This document shows positions 31,796 through 39,290 of a DNA stretch of 64,000 nucleotides, piece after piece. Within the stretch, counting starts at the first letter, position 1. Each line of letters opens with the position of its first letter. The notes under the pieces were generated by a model. The model was given only the letters and a program-made list of their open reading frames with translations, searched no databases and was not told where the DNA came from. Origin of the DNA: Gemmatimonadota bacterium (lineage in GTDB: Bacteria; Gemmatimonadota; Gemmatimonadetes; Longimicrobiales; Gaopeijiaceae); assembly GCA_007126575.1 (NCBI GenBank), contig SLBA01000091.1, positions 29,539 to 93,538 on the forward strand, written 5' to 3'. Made by a program: the position numbers and the translations under genes.

Positions 31796-32233
31796 ATGAG
31801 TCGATCACTGAACAAGGTCATGCTGATCGGAAATCTCGGTTCCGACCCCGAGATCCGAACCACGCCCTCGGGAACCAAGGTGGCCAAGGTATCGCTGGCG
31901 ACCAACCGGACCTTCCAGGACCGATCGGGTCAGCAGCAGGAGAAGACGGAGTGGCACCGCCTCACCTTCTTCGGGAAGCTGGCGGACATCGTCGAGCAGT
32001 ACGTGACGAAAGGTGATCGCCTCTACACCGAGGGGCGCCTGGAATACTCCCAGACCGAAGACGACAAGGGGAATGTCCGGTACTGGACCGACATCGTGGT
32101 CATGGAAATGGTGATGCTGGGCTCGACGATGGGAGGCGGTCAGCCCGGCGGTGGCGGACCATCGCAAGGCGGCGGATTCGCCGGACCCTCCGAGCCGGAC
32201 CTGAGCCAGCCCGACGACGACCTCCCCTTCTGA
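31796..32233 (+). CDS. ssb: Single-stranded DNA-binding protein Ssb
   Basis: OB-fold protein of 145 residues. N-terminus SLNKVMLIGNLGSDPEIR, core TEWHRLTFFGKLADIVEQYV and GDRLYTEGRLEYSQ, then a flexible Gly/Pro-rich tail and the acidic tip PDDDLPF that recruits partner proteins. ATG 31796 follows a GGAG. Monocistronic, with the inverted-repeat region downstream. Confidence 0.97.
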   Translation: MSRSLNKVMLIGNLGSDPEIRTTPSGTKVAKVSLATNRTFQDRSGQQQEKTEWHRLTFFGKLADIVEQYVTKGDRLYTEGRLEYSQTEDDKGNVRYWTDIVVMEMVMLGSTMGGGQPGGGGPSQGGGFAGPSEPDLSQPDDDLPF

Positions 32234-32300
32234 GACGCCGGTTCTTGGTGGCGTACATCAAAAAAGCTAGAGCCCAGTAACGACAACGCCCACAAGAAGA

Positions 32301-32461
32301 CCGTTGAAGAAGTACAGGGTACCCCTGGTCAAGGCGGGCCGCTGAAAGCGATGCGGTAGCATCGGTGAAGCGGTCCAACGAAGATCCGGGGCCGCAATCC
32401 CCCGTCCCCCTTGGGGTTGGGGCCAGGGGCCCCAACGGTGCACCCTGTACTTCTTCAACGG
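32301..32461. repeat. Inverted-repeat element 1 (161 bp) with nested hairpins
   Basis: The outer arms, 32301-32320 and 32442-32461, are perfect 20-bp inverted copies (CCGTTGAAGAAG... / ...CTTCTTCAACGG) and remain partly complementary for about 5 bp inward. Inside are a nested stem GGGCCGCT / AGCGGTCC enclosing GATGC-ggta-GCATC, and a perfect 8-bp stem TTGGGGCC / GGCCCCAA at about 32416-32436. No transposase-like frame. It could be a MITE-like or REP-like element, or a structured RNA. Confidence 0.7.
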
Positions 32462-32560
32462 CGTTCAAGTCCTCTCCACCGTCGGCAGCCCAGCCCACCC
32501 GACCACCCTCCCGACACCCGCCTCCCCGCAACACACCGCACTCGACCACCACCCCGACAG

Positions 32561-32722
32561 CCCCCCTCCCCCCGGGGCGCCCGTCGAGGGGCAGTCTGCG
32601 GGGCGAGCCCCGGATGACAGCAAAGGGGCACCCTCGAAGAGCCCCACGGTGTAGCGAACCCCGAGCCAACCCACCCCCAATTGGTGAGCGGCACCACGAC
32701 GGGCGCCCCGGGGGGAGGGGGG
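32561..32722. repeat. Inverted-repeat element 2 (162 bp)
   Basis: The outer arms, 32561-32586 and 32697-32722, are perfect 26-bp inverted copies, very G/C-rich (CCCCCCTCCCCCCGGGGCG at the left). An inner GGGG-cgag-CCCC hairpin lies near 32600-32612. Lies 99 bp after element 1 and has almost the same total length, but the arms are unrelated in sequence. Small open frames across it look like composition artefacts. Confidence 0.65.
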
Positions 32723-32791
32723 GCAGAGCAGACCCATGAAGTGCACCCACCTCGGAGCGACCAGGAGCGAAAAGCAGGGGCACGGAGCCGT

Positions 32792-33148
32792 TCAGGCGTC
32801 GGTCCCGGCCTCGGACTCCCAGAGCCCGAGCATCTCCCGATCGAATAGCGAGGGGTCACTTCGGTAGGCCTCAGCCCACTCCTCGAAGCGGGGAAGCTCC
32901 AGCTCGCTCGAGATCCGACCGGTGGCGAGCTGGACCATCTGGTCGTAGGAGAGAGGTTCGGACGATTCCTCGTTCCGCCCTCGGACCGCGGCTTCGGCGA
33001 GCAGGAAGATCTCGTCGGGAGAAAGCGTCAGTAACGCCTCGGCCACCCGAGCCGAGCAGTAGTCCAGATACTTGGCACGGAGCACGGCGTCGTCCTGTGG
33101 CGGCCCCTTTCCCTTTCGTGGCGAGGCTCTTCCAGCGCTGCCCGTCAC
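32792..33148 (-). CDS. Unrecognised protein, single alpha-type 'LPxFExW' domain (paralogue A)
   Basis: A protein of 118 residues that I do not recognise. Most of it is one predicted helical domain: KYLDYCSARVAEALLTLSPD ... LSYDQMVQLATGRI ... LELPRFEEWAEAYRSDPSLF. The same domain recurs in the proteins at 33885-34514 and 35902-36582. The GTG at 33148 is chosen because GGAGGG lies about 5 nt upstream; an in-frame ATG at 33217 has no such site. No membrane segment or signal peptide. On the minus strand after element 2. Confidence 0.6.
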   Translation of the reverse strand: MTGSAGRASPRKGKGPPQDDAVLRAKYLDYCSARVAEALLTLSPDEIFLLAEAAVRGRNEESSEPLSYDQMVQLATGRISSELELPRFEEWAEAYRSDPSLFDREMLGLWESEAGTDA

Positions 33149-33279
33149 ATTCCCTCCCGCAGAGAGAGTCCATGACCAGCCGGCCCCCGGTGCGGGGAAA
33201 GACTGGAATACCCTCAACCTGCGGGGTCGAGCGGTGTTCCGTCAAGAAGATCGGACGGGCAGCGTGGGTTTGGTCCGGC

Positions 33280-33486
33280 TCAGAGCGGGAGGGAAACCGG
33301 GGAATCGGAGCCCCCGGACGAAGCCTCCTGCTGCTCTCGCAGATGCCGGTATACCGACCTCCGTGTCAGTCCATACAGCACGATTCTGCTGAGGAACTCG
33401 GGGTCCGACTCCTGAACCTCCTCCGCTTGCTGGGCGATTTCCCTGGGAAGGCGAACATTCAACTGGACGGAGCAGGTCTCCCACAT
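33280..33486 (-). CDS. Small ribbon-helix-helix-like protein
   Basis: A protein of 68 residues. VQLNVRLPREIAQQAEEV has the beta-strand plus helix pattern of ribbon-helix-helix DNA-binding proteins, and SDPEFLSRIVLYGLTRRSVY gives the second helix. The ATG at 33486 is the first possible start because a stop lies seven codons upstream. The upstream region is AT-rich and could hold its promoter. Probably a regulator of neighbouring genes, but no target is shown. Confidence 0.6.
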   Translation of the reverse strand: MWETCSVQLNVRLPREIAQQAEEVQESDPEFLSRIVLYGLTRRSVYRHLREQQEASSGGSDSPVSLPL

Positions 33487-33884
33487 AGGCGTTCTCGGAT
33501 CTCGTCAGGGTATGAATGGCATGATGTCGGGGGCGTGACGGAACGATCGATCCCGAGGCGATGACTCTCCCTCGATCGATCGGCCCGGGGACCGTGTCGA
33601 GTTCGATCTTATGAAGCCTTTCTTCCAGGCGCAAGGGCTTGCGCGAAAGGAGGCGGAACAACAGGGCGTTCTGATAAGTCTATACACTGCAACAAGTTAC
33701 AGATTTTGCCAAAATCACAAATCAGACGTTCCCAGCATTTGGAAAACTCAGATTTTTCGAATTTTTTTTCCCATCCCCGAGGGAGCGCAGGGAGTTTCGG
33801 ACTTCCTTTCAGGGAAAGCCACACCCGAGCGGTGACCGTTTTTTTACAAAACCGACTTCGACTCCCCGCCTAGATCGCTCGGCC
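33487..33884. other. Non-coding stretch with an AT-rich island
   Basis: 398 bp between the RHH gene and the 3' end of the next minus-strand gene. Bases about 33670-33770 are clearly AT-rich against a GC-rich background, with runs of T at 33766-33773 and 33838-33845. CGATCGAT occurs twice (33544-33551 and 33573-33580) and could be an operator half-site pair. No convincing gene; promoter elements are not clear enough to assign. Confidence 0.4.
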
Positions 33885-34514
33885 CTACCCTGCCACTGAT
33901 CGCAGGAAGGCCTCGAGGGTTGGTCGCGTGAATTCGTGAAATCGATCCAGAATCTCGTCCGGGGCTTCTCCTCGGAAGATCTCGCCGGTGCGGTGCGACG
34001 AGGTCAGAGCCGGCCCATGAAAGCTCATGAACCCGACCCAGGCCCGATCGCTCCTGCGCAGATGCAGATGAGCCCAGATCTCGTCCCGAACTTCCCGGGT
34101 CGAAACCGTGACCGGATCTGGACGGGAGGGAGCCGCGGGGACCCCCATTCGGTCGAGGTAGGGCCGACGGTCCCTCAGATAGCTGCGCACCCAGACCTCG
34201 TAGGAAGGCAGGGGGAGGATCTCCTCGGCGACCTCTCGGAGCTCCTCGAGCGACGCACCCTCCCGGGATGGCTCGGACCCGGTTGCCCGCCGATGATGCC
34301 GCCAGAGACTCCGAAGCCCTTCACGTGGAATCAGGGAAAGAAGCTCCTGCGCCTCGCCTCGACGATAGCGCTCGTAAAGTGCGCGCAGCGTCTGCGGAAA
34401 GGCGGGCACGGGAAATCCGGCGCGCGTATGGCGAAGGCCACCGCGCCCGGCAGAGGCGGCGGGATCGGTGGCGTCGGAAGCATCCGACTGCCCCTTCGCG
34501 AACGGGGGGATCAA
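33885..34514 (-). CDS. Unrecognised two-domain protein, alpha domain then beta-type domain (paralogue B)
   Basis: A protein of 209 residues of unknown function. First comes the helical domain also seen in paralogue A (LYERYRRGEAQELLSLIPRE ... LEELREVAEEI ... LPLPSYEVWVRSYLRDR). Then comes a second domain (REVRDEIWAHLHLRRSDRAW, VGFMSFHGP, HRTGEIFRGEAPDEILDRFH, TRPTLEAFLRSVAG) matching the N-terminal domain of the protein at 35902-36582. The two domains are thus in the opposite order. The TTG start at 34514 overlaps the upstream stop as TTGA and has a strong GGGGAGG site; longer starts would overlap the upstream gene. Confidence 0.6.
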   Translation of the reverse strand: MIPPFAKGQSDASDATDPAASAGRGGLRHTRAGFPVPAFPQTLRALYERYRRGEAQELLSLIPREGLRSLWRHHRRATGSEPSREGASLEELREVAEEILPLPSYEVWVRSYLRDRRPYLDRMGVPAAPSRPDPVTVSTREVRDEIWAHLHLRRSDRAWVGFMSFHGPALTSSHRTGEIFRGEAPDEILDRFHEFTRPTLEAFLRSVAG

Positions 34515-35446
34515 TGCACCCTCCCCGAGGTGACCGGGTAAGTCGATTGGAGGGGGTCCGGCGCCACGCCCATGAACGCACCGTTTGAAGGGGCGATCGA
34601 GGTGGTTGTGCGTGCGCCGGTCTGACCTCCCAGGGTGGCGAGGGAGTCGCGCTCGCCGAAGCCGCACAGCATTTCGCGGATTGCCTGATATCGCCGCGGC
34701 TCGAACCGCGAGAGGAGATGATGGAAGCCGCGGCGGACCCGCCTCAGTTCCCGGCGCAGCTCCGCGAGGGAACGGGTGTGGGGGATCTGCACCCTGTAGC
34801 TCTGCCCTTCCGACCCATCGGTCGGAACCGTGCGCTCGATCGTCCAGCCCGGAAACCCGTCGACCAGCGCCGTCTCGAAGTCGAGATCCCGCTTCCCGTC
34901 GCTCGTCTGGATGCAGAGCACCGAATCGGTCGGATCGAGTTCGGCGCGCGCCACACCTCCCGGCAGGAGGACCCGGATTGCGAGGGACTCGTGAAGGTCC
35001 AGGTCCTCGACCATGTCCCGAAATCCCACTCGGAGGAAGAGGGGTCGGGTCTCGGCCGAGTACCCCACCCGGTCGAGTAGCCGAAGCGCGTCATGCCACC
35101 AGCCCTCCCCCGGAGACGAGTCGGGTCCGGACGAGGTCGTGGCGCGAGCGACCAGACCGCGAAGGGTCGACGGGTACAGCCACCCCAGGATCACGATCGG
35201 TCCGCGCAGATCGGCCCGCCGGATCTGACCGCTTCCCAGATCGAGGACCGTGGTGGTGGATCCGGCGACCTCGTCGATAACGACGCCCAGCCCCAGGTCC
35301 TCCAGTCGGTGTCCTCCCTCTGGGGACGGAGGTGCGTCGCGATAGGACACCACCGCCGCACGCAGCGAGGACTCGCAACGCCCCGTGAAGATCAGGGCCT
35401 CTCGAGAACCGAGGGCCGTTTCATTGATTCCAACCACGTTCGCCAT
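34511..35446 (-). CDS. Unrecognised protein, 311 residues, coupled to paralogue B
   Basis: I do not recognise this protein. From ATG 35446 (GGAG 9 nt upstream) it runs MANVVGINETALGSREALIF. The first half looks alpha/beta (LGLGVVIDEVAGSTTTVLDL, GPIVILGWLYPSTLRGLVA) and the C-terminal quarter is Arg-rich and helical (LAELRRELRRVRRGFHHLLS, RFEPRRYQAIREMLCGFG). No signal or membrane segment. Its stop overlaps the TTG start of paralogue B, so the two are likely co-translated. A GTG at 35476 is an alternative start without a ribosome site. Confidence 0.6.
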   Translation of the reverse strand: MANVVGINETALGSREALIFTGRCESSLRAAVVSYRDAPPSPEGGHRLEDLGLGVVIDEVAGSTTTVLDLGSGQIRRADLRGPIVILGWLYPSTLRGLVARATTSSGPDSSPGEGWWHDALRLLDRVGYSAETRPLFLRVGFRDMVEDLDLHESLAIRVLLPGGVARAELDPTDSVLCIQTSDGKRDLDFETALVDGFPGWTIERTVPTDGSEGQSYRVQIPHTRSLAELRRELRRVRRGFHHLLSRFEPRRYQAIREMLCGFGERDSLATLGGQTGARTTTSIAPSNGAFMGVAPDPLQSTYPVTSGRVH

Positions 35447-35499
35447 GGGAGAACTCTCCGTCGTGTTCGCAGTCACCCGGGATGGGTACAGCCCACCCC

Positions 35500-35528
35500 T
35501 TGACAGGGGCCGGTCGAATTACGACTAT
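35500..35528 (+). promoter_or_regulatory. Possible promoter of a small RNA
   Basis: A perfect TTGACA (35500-35505) is followed after 17 bp by a weak -10 (GACTAT, 35523-35528). It would start transcription near 35535, just before two hairpins and a terminator. Confidence 0.4.
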
Positions 35529-35534
35529 CTCCCT

Positions 35535-35614
35535 AGATTCTTTACGGAGAGCCGTGGGTGCCAGCCCATGCCTTTCGGAAGAGCCTCCGGGTGCCAGCCC
35601 GGGGGCTCTTTTTT
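35535..35614 (+). ncRNA. Candidate small RNA with two hairpins sharing the same loop
   Basis: Hairpin 1 is 35553-35570 (CGTGGG-TGCCAG-CCCATG, one G-T pair). Hairpin 2 is the terminator stem 35580-35609 (AGAGCC..CCGGG-TGCCAG-CCCGG..GGCTCT) followed by T at 35609-35614. The 12-mer GGGTGCCAGCCC occurs in both (35556-35567 and 35589-35600), so both hairpins present an identical UGCCAG loop. The transcript would be about 80 nt. It could also be a short leader and attenuator for the gene at 35902. Confidence 0.45.
35580..35614 (+). terminator. Rho-independent terminator of the small-RNA candidate
   Basis: AGAGCC (35580-35585) pairs with GGCTCT (35604-35609) and CCGGG (35587-35591) with CCCGG (35598-35602), separated by a T/G mismatch; hexaloop TGCCAG; six T follow. 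Confidence 0.8.
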
Positions 35615-35901
35615 CGTTTTTTCCTCTCACCGCTCCCACCGACGCAGGCGGTGCAATACGGCTGGGGCCCGGATCAAGCTGCCAGGCTCGACCGTGGAAC
35701 CACCTTCCGCCCCTGTCGGGGGACCGGCAGGATAACCTGCAATCCCGGCCGCGGGCAAGGGAGTGACCCGGCGGACACACCCACTCTTCCTTGTCCCTCC
35801 CTCACCGATGGGCGATCTTGGAGACCGACCGACCGAATCGAGCACAGGCCGGAGTCCCCTTCTCCCATCGACCCAGTGACCTCAGCCTTCCGGGAGGCGC
35901 A
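35615..35901. other. Non-coding stretch before paralogue D
   Basis: About 290 bp with no convincing gene. A TTG-initiated extension of the downstream frame reaches 35791, but it lacks a ribosome site and has no match to the paralogues. No known riboswitch pattern was recognised. Confidence 0.3.
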
Positions 35902-36582
35902 TTGCAGAACGACGAACATCGCCGGCGATCGATGGGATTTCTCGACCTCGGTGGAGCGACCTGGGCGTGTTATCTCGTAACCTTCAGGGATGCCTCCGGG
36001 CGCTGGAAGGGGTTCTTCTCGTTCCGGCCGCGGGAAGAGGAGAACGGGGGGGAAGAAATCCGGACGGCCGACATCTTCCTCGAGGACGCCGAAAGCGAGA
36101 TCGACCGTAAGGCCCGCGGTCTCGGTCGCCCGCTTCTCTCGGGCCTCCTTTCCTCTGCACTCCACACGCGCGAAAGAAGCCAGCCCGATCCCCCGGCGCT
36201 CAGGAACTGGTTCGGAGAGGTCCTCTCCTCGAACTCCCGTGAGGTCGCGGGCGAGTGGGAGTCACGGGACGAGCCTGCCGAAGAACGGACGCTCGCCGAA
36301 CTCCGCTCGATCTACGCCTCCTATCGGATCGACCAGGTCGCGCACTTCATCACTCTCGTCGATCCCGACGACTTCCAGCGGACCGTGGACACGATCCTGG
36401 ACGGTCAGGCCTTCGATTTCAGCACACGAGACCGACTGCAGTTCGCAATGATGGTCGTGGCCGAAATCGAGGGTCTTCTTCCGCTACCTCCCTTCGAAAC
36501 CTGGGCCGAGGACTACACCTCTCACCCCGAAGCCTACCGCAAGTACACCCATGAACTGCATCGGGGTGAAAGTACGGACTGA
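35902..36582 (+). CDS. Unrecognised two-domain protein, beta-type domain then alpha domain (paralogue D)
   Basis: A protein of 226 residues. The first domain (WACYLVTFRDASGRWKGFFS, IRTADIFLEDAESEIDRKAR, GRPLLSGLLSSAL) matches the C-terminal domain of the protein at 33885-34514. The second (IYASYRIDQVAHFITLVDPD, LQFAMMVVAEIEGLLPLPPF, ETWAEDYTSHPEAYRKY) matches its N-terminal domain and the whole of the protein at 32792. The TTG start at 35902 has GGGAGG 4 nt upstream, nearly the same context as the paralogue B start. An in-frame ATG at 35932 lacks a site. No function is known to me. Confidence 0.62.
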   Translation: MQNDEHRRRSMGFLDLGGATWACYLVTFRDASGRWKGFFSFRPREEENGGEEIRTADIFLEDAESEIDRKARGLGRPLLSGLLSSALHTRERSQPDPPALRNWFGEVLSSNSREVAGEWESRDEPAEERTLAELRSIYASYRIDQVAHFITLVDPDDFQRTVDTILDGQAFDFSTRDRLQFAMMVVAEIEGLLPLPPFETWAEDYTSHPEAYRKYTHELHRGESTD

Positions 36583-36613
36583 GGGCTGCACCGGACGGGT
36601 TTTTCGACAACCC

Positions 36614-36642
36614 TTGAACCGCACCCGAAATCGCCCTATCAT
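36614..36642 (+). promoter_or_regulatory. Promoter of rpsU
   Basis: TTGAAC (36614-36619), 17-bp spacer, TATCAT (36637-36642). Predicted start near 36649. Confidence 0.75.
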
Positions 36643-36689
36643 TAGGGGCTTTTCTAATGTTTTCGCCCAACCCAAGGACGGTGATACTC

Positions 36690-36893
36690 TTGGAAGTGAT
36701 CGTTCAGGACGGAGAGAACCTCGAGCGGGCCCTCCGGAAGTTCAAGCGGAAGGTCCAGCGGTCCGGTCTCTACTCCGAGCTTCGCAAGCGCCGGTTTTAC
36801 GAGAAGCCGAGTGCACAGCGAAAGCGGAAGAAAGAGGCGGCCATCCGACGGGAACGTCGTCGTCAGCGCAAAGACGACAAGCCTCGTCACTAG
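36690..36893 (+). CDS. rpsU: 30S ribosomal protein S21
   Basis: Small basic ribosomal protein. EVIVQDGENLERALRKFKRK is the S21 core, and the C-terminal half is very rich in Arg and Lys (AQRKRKKEAAIRRERRRQRK). From TTG 36690 it has 67 residues. GTG at 36681 or 36696 are alternatives; the ATG at 36657 falls about 8 nt after the predicted transcription start and adds residues foreign to S21. Monocistronic, with its own promoter and terminator. Confidence 0.93.
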   Translation: MEVIVQDGENLERALRKFKRKVQRSGLYSELRKRRFYEKPSAQRKRKKEAAIRRERRRQRKDDKPRH

Positions 36894-36940
36894 ACGGTTC
36901 GATCCCCATGCCTGACGGCATGGCCTCCACTTCCGACGGG

Positions 36941-36973
36941 AAAGGCCCCGACTCCTCCGAGTCGGGGCCTTTT
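36941..36973 (+). terminator. Strong terminator after rpsU, probably bidirectional
   Basis: Perfect 14-bp stem AAAGGCCCCGACTC (36941-36954) with the complement at 36959-36972, loop CTCC, then T. The A-run at the left arm gives a T-run on the other strand, so it can also end the convergent dehydrogenase operon. Confidence 0.9.
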
Positions 36974-37007
36974 CTTCGTTGGGGGCGACGTACCGACGTC
37001 CCCCGCG

Positions 37008-37892
37008 TCAGACCGCAACCGGAACGGGCTGATCGCCCGAGTAGTCGTAGAAGCCGATGCCGGTCTTCCTCCCGTAGCGCCCCATGGCCACCATCCTCTT
37101 GAGAAGGGGCGGGGGCGCGTACCGCTCCTCGCGGTACTCGTCGTACATGATCTCGGCAATCCGGTAGGTCGTGTCGTTTCCCACGAAATCGCACAGGGTG
37201 AACGGCCCCATCGGATGCCCACAGCCCAGCTTCATTCCCGCGTCGATGTCCTCGACCGAAGCGACCCCCCGCTCGAGCTGGCGAATCGCGTCCAGCATGT
37301 ACGGGACGAGGAGCAGATTGACCACGAAGCCCGAATTGTCCTTCGCCGTGATCGGCTCCTTTCCGAGCGCCCGCGCGAACTCGAAGGTGCGCTCGAAGGC
37401 CTCGTCGGAGGTCGCGATGGTCCGAACCACCTCGACCAGCTTCATGACGGGGACCGGATTGAAGAAGTGCAGGCCCACCACACGATCCGAACGATCCACC
37501 GCTGCCGCCATGTCGGTCACGGTAAGAGAACTCGTGTTCGTCGCGAAGATGGTCTCCGGACCGCACAGGTCGTCCAGCTTGCCGAACAACTCGTTCTTGA
37601 TCTCCAGGTCTTCGATGATCGCCTCGATCACGATGTCCCGGTCCGCAAGCTCTTCGACGGCCGTGACGAAGCGGATCTTCGAGAGGATCGTGTCGCGCTC
37701 CTCTGCCGTGATCTTCTCCTTCTTCACCGCCCGGGCGAGCGAGGATTCGATTCGACCCCGTCCCGCCTCGACCGCTGATGCGTCGATCTCGCGGACCACC
37801 ACATCCATGCCCGCCTTGGCCGAGATTTCGGCGATTCCGCTCCCCATGAGCCCGCAGCCTGCCACTCCCACCTTCTGGATTCCACCCTTCAT
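37008..37892 (-). CDS. 3-hydroxybutyryl-CoA (3-hydroxyacyl-CoA) dehydrogenase
   Basis: NAD-dependent dehydrogenase of 294 residues. Rossmann motif VGVAGCGLMGSGIAEISAKA; catalytic segment VVGLHFFNPVPVMKLVEVV (His) with ATNTSSLTVTDMA; C-terminal dimerisation domain DIDAGMKLGCGHPMGPFTL. ATG 37892 has GGGGAG 3 nt upstream. It pairs with the thiolase immediately upstream at 37943-39154 on the same strand, suggesting a short-chain acyl-CoA module (butanoyl-CoA or polyhydroxybutyrate-type metabolism, or amino-acid breakdown). Confidence 0.93.
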   Translation of the reverse strand: MKGGIQKVGVAGCGLMGSGIAEISAKAGMDVVVREIDASAVEAGRGRIESSLARAVKKEKITAEERDTILSKIRFVTAVEELADRDIVIEAIIEDLEIKNELFGKLDDLCGPETIFATNTSSLTVTDMAAAVDRSDRVVGLHFFNPVPVMKLVEVVRTIATSDEAFERTFEFARALGKEPITAKDNSGFVVNLLLVPYMLDAIRQLERGVASVEDIDAGMKLGCGHPMGPFTLCDFVGNDTTYRIAEIMYDEYREERYAPPPLLKRMVAMGRYGRKTGIGFYDYSGDQPVPVAV

Positions 37893-37942
37893 CGACTCCC
37901 CTCGTTCAGAATGATCATGTTCAGTCAACGTTCACAGCGCGT

Positions 37943-39154
37943 TCAGTCGTGGAAGGCCTCGACCACGACCGCTCCGCCCTGTCCACCCCCGATGCATGCC
38001 GAACCCACCGCGAAGCGCCCACCCCTTCGGCGGAGCTCATGCAGCAGGTGTAGCGTGATCCGGGTCCCCGACGCCGCGAGGGGGTGCGTCAGAGCGATCG
38101 CGCCACCATTCACATTGGTCTTTTCGGGATCCAGGCCGAGTTCCTTCTCGACCGCCTTGTACTGGGGCGCGAAGGCCTCGTTCACCTCGACCAGATCCAT
38201 CTCGTCCAGGCTCAGGCCCGCACGCGCGAGTGCCGCACGGATCGCCGGGGCGGGACCGATTCCCATGACCTTCGGCTCGACGCCCACGTATGCCCACGAC
38301 ACGAGCCTGCCCAGGGGTTTGATTCCCTCGTCCCGGGCCCAGGAAGCGGACGCGAGAACGACCGACGCCGAGCCGTCCCCGATCCCCGAAGCGTTTCCGG
38401 CGGTCACCAGGCCATCCTTGCGGAAATAGGGCCGAAGCTTCCCCAACCCCTCCATCGAGACATCCGGGCGCAGGTGCTCGTCGCGCTCGAACCTGGTTTC
38501 ACCCCGCCGAGACGTCACGACCACCGGAGAGACCTCTTCCGAGAAGCGGCCTTCCTCCCAGGCGGCCGCGGCCCGCTTCTGGCTGCGGAAGGCCACTTCG
38601 TCCGCTTCCTCCCGCTTCACCTCGTATCGATCGGCGAGCTCCTCGGCCGTCTGCGCCATGGTCAGATCGCACCTCGTATCGAGGAGGGCTTCCCAGAGCA
38701 GGTCGTCGAACTGGCCTCCGGCCGGTCCCAGGCGCAGGTCGCCCCAGCGGGCGCCCCTCACGACGTGAGGAGCCTGGCTCATCGATTCCGTCCCCCCGCA
38801 CAGGGTGACCCGCGCATCCCCCAGGAGGATCTCCTGGGCGCCCTGCGTGATCGCCTGGAATCCCGAGCCGCACAGGCGATTGACGGTCACGGCGGGAACC
38901 GCCTCGGGTACCTCCGCCCCCAGCCCGACATGGCGAGCCAGATAGATGGCGTCCGCCGACGTCTGGAGCGCATTGCCGTAGATGACGTGGTCGACCCGGT
39001 CCGGAGACACCCCCGCAGCGGTGAGCGCCGATCGGGCGGACTCCACCCCCAGCTCCGTGGCGCTGAAGCCCTTGAGAGTCCCTCCGAAGGTTCCGAACGG
39101 GGTGCGGGTACCCGAAAGAAAGACTACGTCGATATCGTGTCCCTGGGTCGCCAT
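37943..39154 (-). CDS. Acetyl-CoA C-acetyltransferase (thiolase)
   Basis: Thiolase-II type enzyme of 403 residues. Nucleophile Cys in VNRLCGSGFQAITQGA near residue 95, active-site His in NGGAIALTHPLAASGTR near 350, second catalytic Cys in GSACIGGGQGGAVV near 385. Forms and cleaves acetoacetyl-CoA-type substrates. Shares strand and close spacing with the dehydrogenase downstream. Confidence 0.94.
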   Translation of the reverse strand: MATQGHDIDVVFLSGTRTPFGTFGGTLKGFSATELGVESARSALTAAGVSPDRVDHVIYGNALQTSADAIYLARHVGLGAEVPEAVPAVTVNRLCGSGFQAITQGAQEILLGDARVTLCGGTESMSQAPHVVRGARWGDLRLGPAGGQFDDLLWEALLDTRCDLTMAQTAEELADRYEVKREEADEVAFRSQKRAAAAWEEGRFSEEVSPVVVTSRRGETRFERDEHLRPDVSMEGLGKLRPYFRKDGLVTAGNASGIGDGSASVVLASASWARDEGIKPLGRLVSWAYVGVEPKVMGIGPAPAIRAALARAGLSLDEMDLVEVNEAFAPQYKAVEKELGLDPEKTNVNGGAIALTHPLAASGTRITLHLLHELRRRGGRFAVGSACIGGGQGGAVVVEAFHD

Positions 39155-39290
39155 CAGGTGGAGCTCCGTGGTCTGCAGTGATCATCGTGGGGCCGTCGAA
39201 GGTGGGGCCCGTCGAGGGGTCCACGTACCCTTCATGTGCGGGAGCGTTCACTCTCAACCATGCCGGGTCGGCCGCGCTCCGGGGTGCCCC

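Noticed and set aside
32301..32461. Integron attC site
   Set aside because: The arms are perfect and lack the GTTRRRY/RYYYAAC core pair, and no integrase or cassette-like array is present.
32465..32746. Possible small minus-strand gene across inverted-repeat element 2
   Set aside because: Its sequence is dictated by the G/C-rich repeat arms, lacks a ribosome site and resembles no protein.
33609..33835. Small open frames on both strands over the AT-rich island
   Set aside because: No ribosome site, no family and mutually overlapping; more likely non-coding.
35615..35901. Riboswitch (a GCCAGGCTCG string recalled the SAH riboswitch)
   Set aside because: The rest of the conserved core and the pseudoknot could not be found, and the downstream gene has no link to methyl metabolism.
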